Shown: one piece after another, positions 1 through 5,858 of the stretch
Numbering within the stretch: position 1 is the first letter of the stretch
Layout: every line of letters begins with the position of its first letter
Assembly: GCA_045589035.1 (NCBI GenBank)
Contig: JAZNFJ010000059.1
Location: 1-7,935, forward strand
From: Avoscillospira sp045589035
Lineage (GTDB): Bacteria; Bacillota; Clostridia; Oscillospirales; Oscillospiraceae
Direction of reading: 5' to 3'
DNA length: 7,935 nucleotides
Notes under the pieces: model-generated
The model's database searches: none
The model's input: only the letters and a program-made list of their open reading frames with translations
What the model was told of the DNA's origin: nothing
Made by a program: the position numbers and the translations under genes

Positions 1-44
1 TTTTTCATGCGAAAATCGGTGAAATATACCTTTGCCTGTTTCAT
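1..44 (-). CDS. 5' end of a DUF362-like (ferredoxin-type) protein, partial
   Basis: Only the first 14 codons are inside the window; the gene runs leftward off the edge. It starts at the ATG at 42-44, preceded by a clear GGGAGGC ribosome binding site at 51-57 and a full promoter at 72-100, so a real gene start is well supported. The visible peptide is MKQAKVYFTDFRMKK. A start of the type 'xKVYFTDxR' is what I recall for clostridial DUF362 proteins, which usually combine the DUF362 domain with 4Fe-4S ferredoxin motifs and have no settled function. Fourteen residues are too few to prove this, so the identity is tentative while the presence of a gene is fairly sure. It is transcribed divergently from holB. 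Confidence 0.55.
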   Translation of the reverse strand, partial: MKQAKVYFTDFRMK

Positions 45-71
45 AGTCTTGCCTCCCTAAAATTTTTCTTT

Positions 72-100
72 AGTGTAACATATTACGTGCCATGTGTCAA
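72..100 (-). promoter_or_regulatory. Sigma-A-type promoter of the leftward DUF362-like gene
   Basis: Read on the minus strand, a perfect TTGACA -35 box (95-100) is followed by a 17-nt spacer and TACACT as the -10 box (72-77), with an upstream TG giving an extended -10 (TGTTACACT). This predicts a start near position 65, about 20 nt ahead of the coding start. Confidence 0.7.
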
Positions 101-109
101 AAAAAGTTA

Positions 110-138
110 TGGATATTCCCTCTTGAGTTTGCTATAAT
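110..138 (+). promoter_or_regulatory. Sigma-A-type promoter of the holB-ricT unit
   Basis: A perfect TATAAT -10 box (133-138) sits 17 nt downstream of TGGATA (110-115), a 4/6 match to the -35 consensus. Transcription should start near 145, leaving a leader of about 37 nt that contains the AGAAAGGGG ribosome binding site of holB (167-175). The -35 boxes of this promoter and the leftward one are only 9 nt apart, back to back. Confidence 0.7.
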
Positions 139-181
139 AGGCTTGTACTATGGATGAGTATGGGTTAGAAAGGGGTCGGAT

Positions 182-1129
182 ATGGAATTTACCGGTTTTT
201 TGGGTAATACCCAGCTGAAACAGCGACTTTCCGCCTCCTTTGCCGCCGGAAAAAGTTCCCATTGTTATCTGCTCTGCGGGCCGGTGGGCTCCGGCAAGCA
301 CACCCTTGCCAGATTGCTGACGGCTGCGCTGCAGTGTACCCAGAGCAACAAGCCCTGTATGACCTGCCGGGATTGCCGGAAGGTCTTGTCCGGCAGCCAC
401 CCCGATGTGATCACCATAGACGATCCGGAAAAGAAAAGCGTTTCCGTAGAACTGATCCGCCAGCTGCAGGCGGATGCATACATCCGTCCCAATGAAGCCG
501 AGCGAAAAGTCTATCTGATCCCCAGAGCCATGGACATGACCGATGCGGCACAAAATGCCCTGCTGAAGCTGATGGAAGAACCGCCTGCCTATGCGGTGTT
601 TCTGCTGCTGACGGACAATGCCGAGAAGCTTCTGCCCACGGTTCGCAGCCGCTGTGCGGAACTGCGGTTGGAGCCGGTACCGGCAGAGATGGCAATGTTC
701 TGGCTGGAGAGCCGTTTCCCCCAGCAGACAAGGGAAAACCGCATGGCAGCTTACCGCAGATCCGGCGGCTATCTGGGTCAGGCGGCAGATCTGCTGGAAA
801 ATGAGGTCTATGCCCCTCAGACGGCGGAATTTGCGGTGGCTTTTGCAAAGAAAGATGCCATGGCATTGACTTTGGTCATCAGTTCTATGGAAAAACAGCC
901 CCGTGCCAAAGTGCAGGAACTGCTGGAGCAATGGCGGCAGCTTTTGACCGATGCCCTGCTGGTCAGAGCCGGTGTGGCAGCCACGTCGGAGGCAGCAGCC
1001 ATCGGACGCAGCCGAACGGGAACAGACATCAGCGATGCCCTGCGGAGTCTGCAGAGAGCCTTGGATTTGAGTGCCGCTAATGTGGGCACCGGGCATATCT
1101 GCGGCTGGCTGCTGGTGCAGCTTCGCTAA
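182..1129 (+). CDS. holB: DNA polymerase III subunit delta prime
   Basis: A 315-residue AAA+ clamp-loader subunit. In the clamp-loader complex, delta prime helps load the sliding clamp onto primed DNA. The sequence shows a Walker A loop GPVGSGKHT (residues 33-41), the four-cysteine zinc module typical of clamp-loader subunits (C52, C59, C62, C65), the NALLKLMEEPP stretch (125-135) and the SRC motif (156-158) used in arginine-finger contacts with the neighbouring subunit. The Walker B position reads YLIPRAMDMT (111-120), so the acidic residues expected there are absent. Delta prime is often ATPase-inactive, so this fits the family. Length is normal (about 310-335). The ATG at 182 is set by AGAAAGGGG at 167-175. 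It is first in a two-gene unit with ricT, 39 nt from the ricT start, an order conserved in Firmicutes including Bacillus subtilis (holB-yaaT). Confidence 0.93.
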   Translation: MEFTGFLGNTQLKQRLSASFAAGKSSHCYLLCGPVGSGKHTLARLLTAALQCTQSNKPCMTCRDCRKVLSGSHPDVITIDDPEKKSVSVELIRQLQADAYIRPNEAERKVYLIPRAMDMTDAAQNALLKLMEEPPAYAVFLLLTDNAEKLLPTVRSRCAELRLEPVPAEMAMFWLESRFPQQTRENRMAAYRRSGGYLGQAADLLENEVYAPQTAEFAVAFAKKDAMALTLVISSMEKQPRAKVQELLEQWRQLLTDALLVRAGVAATSEAAAIGRSRTGTDISDALRSLQRALDLSAANVGTGHICGWLLVQLR

Positions 1130-1153
1130 GAAACATACATGGATTTCAGATCC

Positions 1154-1163
1154 AAAAGGAGAA
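1154..1163 (+). promoter_or_regulatory. Ribosome binding site that fixes the ricT start
   Basis: AAAAGGAGAA lies 5-7 nt before the ATG at 1169. An in-frame ATG at 1139 would place this site inside the coding region and has no ribosome binding site of its own, so 1169 is preferred. Confidence 0.85.
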
Positions 1164-1168
1164 CCACA

Positions 1169-2461
1169 ATGACAGATCATATCCTTCCTTCCGAAGAAAT
1201 GGAAGTTATCGAACAGCCCGCGGTAGAGGAAACTGCCGCCCAGCTGCCGGAAACCGTTACGGTTGTGGACATTCAGTTCCGTTCCGGCAACAAAGTCTAT
1301 TATTTTGATCCCGGTGATCTGCAGCTGAAGGCCGGCGACCATGTAATCATGGAAACTGCCCGCGGCAACGAGTTCGGTTACTGTGCCGGTGGCAATCACA
1401 CCGTTTCCAGCCGGGAAATCGTCCCGCCTCTGCGGAAAATTCTCCGCATTGCCACGGAAAAGGACGAAAAAATCAACGAAGAAAACATCAAGAAGGAAAA
1501 GCGCGCCTTTGAGATCTGCCAGCAGAAGATTCAGGAGCACGGTCTGGATATGCAGCTGGTGTCTGCCGAGTGCGCTTTTGATGAGAGTAAGATCATCTTC
1601 TTCTTTACTGCCGATGGCCGTGTGGACTTCCGGGAACTGGTCAAAAACCTGGCATCCGTCTTCCGCACCCGCATTGAATTGCGGCAGATCGGTGTCCGCG
1701 ACAAAGCCAAGATGGTCGGCGGTCTGGGTATCTGCGGCAGACCCTTCTGCTGCAAGGAATTCCTGGATGATTTCCAGCCGGTTTCCATCAAAATGGCAAA
1801 AACCCAGAACCTCAGCCTGAACCCCACCAAGATCTCCGGCACCTGCGGCAGACTGATGTGCTGCCTGAAGTATGAGCAGGAGGCCTACGAGGATCTGCTG
1901 AAGACCAGCCCCAAGAACGAATCCTTCGTGGATACGGTGGATGGCAGAGGCACGGTGGTGGATGTGAATCTGCTGCGGCAGACCGTCCGTGTCCGTATGG
2001 AAGATCACCCCGAAACGGTTGGCTGCTATAAGAATTGTGACATCTGCGTGCTGCGAAACGGAAAGGCAAAGAAGAATGATCCTCCCATCCCCAAGGATGT
2101 GGCACCCATTTCTTCCAAGCCCAAGCCCACCAAGAAATTTGTCGAACTGTCCGATGAGCCCATGCCCGAAGTGATCATCAGCGGAGAAGCAGTACCTGCC
2201 GTGAAGCAGGAGCGCACCCACGAGGAGGAAAAGCCCCGGAAGACCGAAGGCGGCGGCAAGCCGCAGCACCGCCGGAAGAAAAAGCCTGCCGGACAGAACC
2301 ATGCACCCAAGGCAGAAGGCCAGGAAAAGCCCAAGGTCGAGAAACCCCAGGGTCAGCAGCCTAAGGCAGAGGGCGCACCCAAGCCCAAGTCCAATCACCA
2401 TCGCTATCGCCGCCGCAGACCCGGCGGACAGAAGCCTCAGGGTGGACAGAAAGCTGAATAA
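1169..2461 (+). CDS. ricT: PSP1-domain protein RicT (YaaT), with long basic C-terminal tail
   Basis: A 430-residue member of the PSP1/RicT family. In B. subtilis, RicT (YaaT) works in the cytoplasm with RicA and RicF in an iron-sulfur-containing Y-complex that steers RNase Y and affects RNA maturation, sporulation and competence. The conserved core covers roughly residues 30-300 and carries the diagnostic cysteine-rich signatures GGLGICGRPFCC (184-195) and GTCGRLMCCLKYE (224-236), giving C189, C194, C195, C226, C231 and C232 as likely cluster ligands. B. subtilis YaaT is about 275 residues; here there are about 30 extra acidic residues at the N-terminus and about 120 at the C-terminus. The tail is rich in Lys, Pro, Gln and Gly, contains repeated KAEG units and ends in an Arg cluster (RYRRRRPGG, 412-420), so it looks disordered and may bind nucleic acid (inference). 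It is the second and last gene of the holB unit. The terminator begins 9 nt after its stop. Confidence 0.92.
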   Translation: MTDHILPSEEMEVIEQPAVEETAAQLPETVTVVDIQFRSGNKVYYFDPGDLQLKAGDHVIMETARGNEFGYCAGGNHTVSSREIVPPLRKILRIATEKDEKINEENIKKEKRAFEICQQKIQEHGLDMQLVSAECAFDESKIIFFFTADGRVDFRELVKNLASVFRTRIELRQIGVRDKAKMVGGLGICGRPFCCKEFLDDFQPVSIKMAKTQNLSLNPTKISGTCGRLMCCLKYEQEAYEDLLKTSPKNESFVDTVDGRGTVVDVNLLRQTVRVRMEDHPETVGCYKNCDICVLRNGKAKKNDPPIPKDVAPISSKPKPTKKFVELSDEPMPEVIISGEAVPAVKQERTHEEEKPRKTEGGGKPQHRRKKKPAGQNHAPKAEGQEKPKVEKPQGQQPKAEGAPKPKSNHHRYRRRRPGGQKPQGGQKAE

Positions 2462-2469
2462 TGCAATAA

Positions 2470-2501
2470 AAAGGCTCGAAATCCTTGGATTTCGAGCCTT
2501 T
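2470..2501. terminator. Bidirectional intrinsic terminator between ricT and the DegT-family gene
   Basis: A perfect 15-bp inverted repeat (AAAGGCTCGAAATCC, 2470-2484, and its complement, 2487-2501) is separated by only 2 nt, so the outer 13-14 pairs will form the stem around a 4-6-nt loop. On the plus strand it is followed by CTTTTATTT. On the minus strand it is followed by TTTTTATTG. It starts 9 nt after the ricT stop and 4 nt after the stop of the convergent aminotransferase gene, so it closes both units. Confidence 0.93.
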
Positions 2502-2504
2502 CTT

Positions 2505-3671
2505 TTATTTCAGCGCGTTTTTGATTACATTGATTTTTTCGTCCAAATCTTCCTTAGACCAATCGGGATTGACCATGAAATAAACCACCTTGGAAAGACG
2601 GTCCAGGGTCGCAGGACACATATCCTCCCGGTAATCGGGGACGATGGCCTTGTTTGCCTCCATTTTGAAGGGGTCCATCAGCGGATGGAAGGCACCGCGC
2701 TTTTCCATAATGGGCGTCCAGTGCTTGTACACATGCTTACCGGTGTCAATGGGCAGGGTGCCATCGATACCTTCTGCGGTTGCAAAGGCACGGGCGGCTT
2801 CTTCCGTTTCAAAACGGAAGGCCAATGTGGTGCCGCAGTCGCCGTCAATGTCATTGGAGGGGATAAACTGTGCAGCATCCTTCAGAGCATCCATCAGATA
2901 CTTTTTGTTTGCTCTCAGGTCCTTCAGAATGCCGTCCAGACGGTCCAACTGCACATTCATCACGGCGGCACAAAGCTCGTTAGATCGGAATTCGCTGCCG
3001 CAGAAGACAGGGGTATCGAAAGCATCCATCTGATTGCCGAAATAGGCAATGGCGCTGCTGTCCTGATAGATCAAGGCTCTCTCAAAAAGTGCTTTGCGGT
3101 TGGTGAGGAAGGCGCCGCCTTCACCGCTGCTGACGATTTTAAAGAAATTGAAGCTTAGGGCACCGGTATCACCGATGAAGCCAAGGCGCTTGCCGTGATA
3201 ACTGCCGCCGTCTGCCTGACAGGCATCTTCTACAACGAAAAGGTGGTATTTTTTTGCCAATGCCATGATGGCATCCATGTTGCAGGGGAAGCCCTGAATA
3301 TGGACAGGGATGATGGCTTTGGTGTGCTTTGTGATCTTCTTTTCGGTGTCCTTGGGGCAAAGGGTGAGGGTGTCGTCCACTTCTGCGATCACAGGGATGG
3401 CACCTGCTGCCACAACAGCCATTGCCGTTGCGATGTAGGTATAGGCAGGAACGATGACCTCATCCCCCGGGCCGATGCCAAGGGCGACCAGAGAAGCCGT
3501 GAGGGCAGCATGTCCGCTGCTCAAAAAGATGGGATATTCCACGCCGAAAATGGCTCTCAGTTTATTTTCGACCTGTTCGGTTTCTTTCAGACCGTCGTTG
3601 ATTTTAAAAAGACTGCCTGTTTCAATTGCCTTGGTCAGCTCCGCAATTTCTTCTTTGCCAATTCTATACAT
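2505..3671 (-). CDS. DegT/DnrJ/EryC1/StrS-family PLP-dependent aminotransferase
   Basis: A 388-residue fold-type I aminotransferase of the family that transfers an amino group, usually from Glu or Gln, to keto sugars or inososes. Visible landmarks are SSGHAAL for phosphate binding (51-57), the PAYTYIAT segment (75-82), HIQGFP (124-129), the EDACQ motif whose D149 should contact the pyridine nitrogen, and the internal-aldimine lysine K178 in FFKIVSSGEGG. Length is normal for the family. The last third (LPIDTGKHVYKHW, then a DMCP motif near 350) is distinctive and resembles, from memory, members annotated as inosose-type aminotransferases. It is the last gene of the three-gene operon. Its ATG overlaps the end of the upstream gene by 8 nt, and its AGGAG site (3680-3684) lies inside that gene, so translational coupling is likely. 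Family assignment is firm. Substrate and direction (amination or deamination) are not known. Confidence 0.9.
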   Translation of the reverse strand: MYRIGKEEIAELTKAIETGSLFKINDGLKETEQVENKLRAIFGVEYPIFLSSGHAALTASLVALGIGPGDEVIVPAYTYIATAMAVVAAGAIPVIAEVDDTLTLCPKDTEKKITKHTKAIIPVHIQGFPCNMDAIMALAKKYHLFVVEDACQADGGSYHGKRLGFIGDTGALSFNFFKIVSSGEGGAFLTNRKALFERALIYQDSSAIAYFGNQMDAFDTPVFCGSEFRSNELCAAVMNVQLDRLDGILKDLRANKKYLMDALKDAAQFIPSNDIDGDCGTTLAFRFETEEAARAFATAEGIDGTLPIDTGKHVYKHWTPIMEKRGAFHPLMDPFKMEANKAIVPDYREDMCPATLDRLSKVVYFMVNPDWSKEDLDEKINVIKNALK

Positions 3672-4962
3672 TGTCCATTCTCCTTATATTTTCGATGGTG
3701 GCCATGATCAAGGACAGGTCTGCGTTTTCTACATAGGATTGTATGTGGCCGTAGGTGTGCATATCCACTTCATAGCCGCCGCGGCAGATGGCATCTTCAG
3801 TGACGAAGTAGCCTTCATTGCCGTTGGTAATGGCAAGATCCAGTACCGTTTTGTCTGCAAAATAACCGTCCACGCGCATGGCAATTTCGGAAAACAACTC
3901 AAAGGGATAAGAGGTGAACACGAAGTTGCCCAATTGCAGCAGGGTCTGGCGGAAAGTGAAATGGGTATCCTCCGGGGCGTTGGCCTCGTGGTCCGCAATG
4001 GCACATTCCAGATGGTGGCAGATCAGCCCCTCCCGGTTCACTGTTTCACCCTTGTAGCGCTCCAGAATTTTTTCTGCCGTGGCTTTTTCGATGCGCGGCT
4101 TCAGGGGAATGCGCACCTCAAAGGATTTTACGGAAAGCGAAGTGCTTTTCACTGCTTCGGCCTGCTCATAAATCCGCAGAGCATCGGCGGCGGCCTGCCG
4201 GCCCAGTTCGTGGACATAGGTCAGATCGCCGGTGGTTTTTCCGTTGGTAAGACGGGGACCCACATCACCCTCCGCACCGCAGAAGAAGGCGGCGATGCCG
4301 CCGGTGGCGGCTTCCAGCCCATCGGTCATAATGCCAGACCAGTCTCGGGTGATTTCGGTGTTCATGCCTGCGGCAGTTCCGTGGCATCCGTAGTGGATCA
4401 GATTGGCGACGGTGCTGCCGTCTTCGGTTTTGAAGGAAAACACCGTCATATTGGGGTTAAAGGGACCCCAGGGGTTTTGACCCAGAATGACCTCATTGCT
4501 GTTATGGGGCAGCTGGCGGCGGTTGATTCCCACCAGACTTTCGCCCCTTGCGGCAAACATGTTTACCCTTGCGGTGTTGTTGACTGCTTGCTCGGCAGCG
4601 GAGAGAATGGCAGGAATGAAAATCTCGCTGCAATAGGTTCTGTCAATATTGCCCCATCCGAACATACCGGAGGTGTTGGGTCCGGAATGGGTGTGGGTGG
4701 CGCACAAGAGAATGCTTTCCTGCGGAATTCCGGTTTTTTCGCTGACAGCAGCTAAGATTTCCTGCGCAAGCTCCGTCTGAATCAAGCAGACAGTGGCGCT
4801 GAGCATCATGGCTTTTTGCTGCCCCTGCGCAAAGTAAAATGCGGTTACGGTCAGATCGTCTTCCAGTGTTGTGGATCGGACGTCCGGACGGTAGCCGAAC
4901 AGCTGTCCGCCAATTTCCGGCGTGATGATTTTACGGGCAGCGCCCAAATACAACTCGTCCAT
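3664..4962 (-). CDS. Neutral/alkaline ceramidase N-terminal-domain protein, short cytosolic form
   Basis: A 432-residue protein matching the N-terminal catalytic fold of neutral ceramidases (PF04734), which are zinc amidases. Seen directly: the start LGAARKIITPEIGG (6-19), the CATHTHSGPNT metal motif (H90, H92), a second His pair in HYGCHG (H190, H194), YPFE (E355) and the NGNEGYFVT and GGYE stretches (Y385, Y397). These are plausible counterparts of the His, His, Glu and Tyr zinc ligands of the Pseudomonas enzyme. The motif expected as GDxSPN reads GDVGPR (232-237), so the catalytic serine of true ceramidases is a glycine. There is no signal peptide, unlike secreted ceramidases, and the usual C-terminal domain of the roughly 650-residue enzymes is missing. 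The start at 4962 is set by GAGAGG (4971-4976), which overlaps the stop of the preceding gene. It is the middle gene of the operon. It is probably a metal-dependent hydrolase acting on a sugar-type amide or ester rather than ceramide (inference). Confidence 0.82.
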   Translation of the reverse strand: MDELYLGAARKIITPEIGGQLFGYRPDVRSTTLEDDLTVTAFYFAQGQQKAMMLSATVCLIQTELAQEILAAVSEKTGIPQESILLCATHTHSGPNTSGMFGWGNIDRTYCSEIFIPAILSAAEQAVNNTARVNMFAARGESLVGINRRQLPHNSNEVILGQNPWGPFNPNMTVFSFKTEDGSTVANLIHYGCHGTAAGMNTEITRDWSGIMTDGLEAATGGIAAFFCGAEGDVGPRLTNGKTTGDLTYVHELGRQAAADALRIYEQAEAVKSTSLSVKSFEVRIPLKPRIEKATAEKILERYKGETVNREGLICHHLECAIADHEANAPEDTHFTFRQTLLQLGNFVFTSYPFELFSEIAMRVDGYFADKTVLDLAITNGNEGYFVTEDAICRGGYEVDMHTYGHIQSYVENADLSLIMATIENIRRMDNV

Positions 4963-4974
4963 GGATCGTTCCTC

Positions 4975-5715
4975 TCAAAATACCTTCAGATAGTCAAAAC
5001 TCTGCTTCAGGCTCTCAATGGGGTCGCCGTCACATTCATCCTGCTCCACCACAAAGTGGGTGATGCCGCAATCCAATGCCAGAGGGATGATCCCTTCAAA
5101 ATAGAGATTGCCGTTGCCAATTTCGGCAAAGGTGGGACCGTCTTTGGTGTGTTTCAGATCCTTCAGATGCAGCATGTGTACTCTGCCCCGCAGGCGTTCC
5201 AGCATGTGGCGGACATCACAGCCGCTTCGGTGCAGCCAGTGGGTATCGGGCATAAAGTCTACCAAGGTGGGTTCAAAACCCTCAATGTAATGATCCATGA
5301 TGGTCTTTCCATCGGGCATTTTGATGAATTCATCGGCATGGTTGTGGTAAGAGAAGGTGCGGCCGTGGGCTCTGATTTTCTCTGCCACGGCATTGACCCG
5401 TTGAATGTAGGATGCTACATCTTTTTCCTCAGTGAGAAAACCGCTGATTGCCAAATCCGGGATATCATAATCGCCACAGATTTGAAGGTAGGCATCCAGC
5501 TCCTGCTCGTAGTTTTCCAGTTCTGCCAGAATGCCGGAAATATGGAGCCCCTCTGCGTTTGCTGCTTTGGCAAGGGCTTCTGCAAGGCCTGCATCGCCAA
5601 AGAGCTGGACGGAAGTATAGCCGATTTCCTTGATTTTGGAAAGCGCGTCTTGCATATGGCTGGGGGTGTCAAAATAATTTCGCACGGTGTAGAGCTGTGC
5701 GCCTAAATTGTTCAT
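4975..5715 (-). CDS. Sugar phosphate isomerase/epimerase, xylose-isomerase-like TIM barrel
   Basis: A 246-residue protein of the xylose-isomerase-like/AP endonuclease 2 TIM-barrel family (PF01261), a group that includes IolE/IolI-type inosose enzymes, keto-sugar epimerases and hydroxypyruvate isomerase. Typical elements appear in order: LGAQLYTVR (4-12) for strand 1, the YHNHADEF metal-site motif (123-130), DTHWLHRSG (157-165), HLKD (183-186), the EIGNGN turn (199-204) and VVEQDE (222-227). H126, D157, H183 and E224 are reasonable metal or catalytic candidates. It is slightly shorter than the family average of 260-290. It has no signal peptide and is cytosolic. It is the promoter-proximal gene of the operon with a strong AAAGGAGGG site (5722-5730) 6 nt before the ATG. 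The next gene follows after 12 nt. Family is secure. The substrate (phosphorylated or free keto sugar, or inosose) cannot be read from the sequence. Confidence 0.88.
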   Translation of the reverse strand: MNNLGAQLYTVRNYFDTPSHMQDALSKIKEIGYTSVQLFGDAGLAEALAKAANAEGLHISGILAELENYEQELDAYLQICGDYDIPDLAISGFLTEEKDVASYIQRVNAVAEKIRAHGRTFSYHNHADEFIKMPDGKTIMDHYIEGFEPTLVDFMPDTHWLHRSGCDVRHMLERLRGRVHMLHLKDLKHTKDGPTFAEIGNGNLYFEGIIPLALDCGITHFVVEQDECDGDPIESLKQSFDYLKVF

Positions 5716-5738
5716 AAGAAACCCTCCTTTATAATTTG

Positions 5739-5767
5739 ATTATAGATTTTGAACAAGCAAAAAGAAA
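5739..5767 (-). promoter_or_regulatory. Probable promoter of the three-gene operon, weak -35
   Basis: On the minus strand a perfect TATAAT lies at 5739-5744. At 17 nt spacing the -35 position (5762-5767) reads TTTCTT, a poor match, which is what an activator-dependent promoter would show. Transcription would begin near 5732, giving a leader of only about 17 nt that contains the ribosome binding site. Confidence 0.55.
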
Positions 5768-5776
5768 GGGCAGAAT

Positions 5777-5822
5777 GTGCAATAAAATTCGCAAAAATTC
5801 TTCGGCGGTTGTGCAAGTAAAA
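5777..5822. promoter_or_regulatory. Candidate AraC-type operator: direct repeats in the divergent control region
   Basis: GTGCAATAAAA (5777-5787) recurs as GTGCAAGTAAAA (5811-5822), 34 nt further on, roughly three helical turns. A related GCAAAAATTC (5791-5800) lies between them and echoes the GCAATAAAATTC overlapping the first copy. AraC-family proteins commonly bind direct repeats. Relative to the predicted operon start these copies sit near -50 and -84, usual activator positions, and the distal copy overlaps the -35 region of the regulator's own promoter. Confidence 0.35.
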
Positions 5823-5837
5823 CCTTTGTGTTATACT
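5809..5837 (+). promoter_or_regulatory. Extended -10 promoter of the araC-family gene
   Basis: TATACT (5832-5837) carries an upstream TG (5829-5830), making an extended -10, and lies 17 nt from a weak -35, TTGTGC (5809-5814). The predicted start near 5844 coincides with the GGGGAG ribosome binding site, so the leader would be about 15 nt. A second candidate on the same strand, TTGTTC-16 nt-TATAAT (5708-5735), would give a longer transcript. Confidence 0.5.
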
Positions 5838-5843
5838 GTTTTT

Positions 5844-5849
5844 GGGGAG
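5844..5849 (+). promoter_or_regulatory. Ribosome binding site that decides the araC-family start
   Basis: GGGGAG lies 9 nt before the ATG at 5859. Upstream in-frame ATGs at 5736 and 5775 would add 41 or 28 residues unlike any AraC N-terminus. The one at 5775 does have a modest AAAGGG 4 nt upstream, so it is not fully excluded if the upstream promoter is used. Confidence 0.65.
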
Positions 5850-5858
5850 TTGATCAAA

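Noticed and set aside
1139..1168. Upstream in-frame ATG of ricT at 1139.
   Set aside because: It has no ribosome binding site, and the good AAAAGGAGAA site lies downstream of it, just before 1169.
107..2401. A 764-codon open frame antisense to holB and ricT.
   Set aside because: Its product is low-complexity Leu/Gly/His/Gln-rich sequence without a recognisable domain, it has no ribosome binding site, and both genes beneath it are clear conserved families. It is an effect of codon use on the opposite strand.
2211..2458. Repeated AAGGCAGA(A/G)GG units as a DNA repeat element.
   Set aside because: They are in frame and encode the low-complexity Lys/Ala/Glu/Gly tail of RicT, so protein-level repetition explains them.
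2301..5706. Long plus-strand open frames (2301-3158, 3454-4755, 4816-5706) opposite the three-gene operon.
   Set aside because: Each mirrors codons of a well-supported minus-strand gene, none has a convincing start signal, and their proteins show no family features.
5736..5858. Longer versions of the araC-family protein starting at 5736 or 5775.
   Set aside because: The added residues do not resemble a family N-terminus, an extended -10 promoter lies within them, and GGGGAG fits the ATG at 5859 better. The 5775 start remains a minor possibility.
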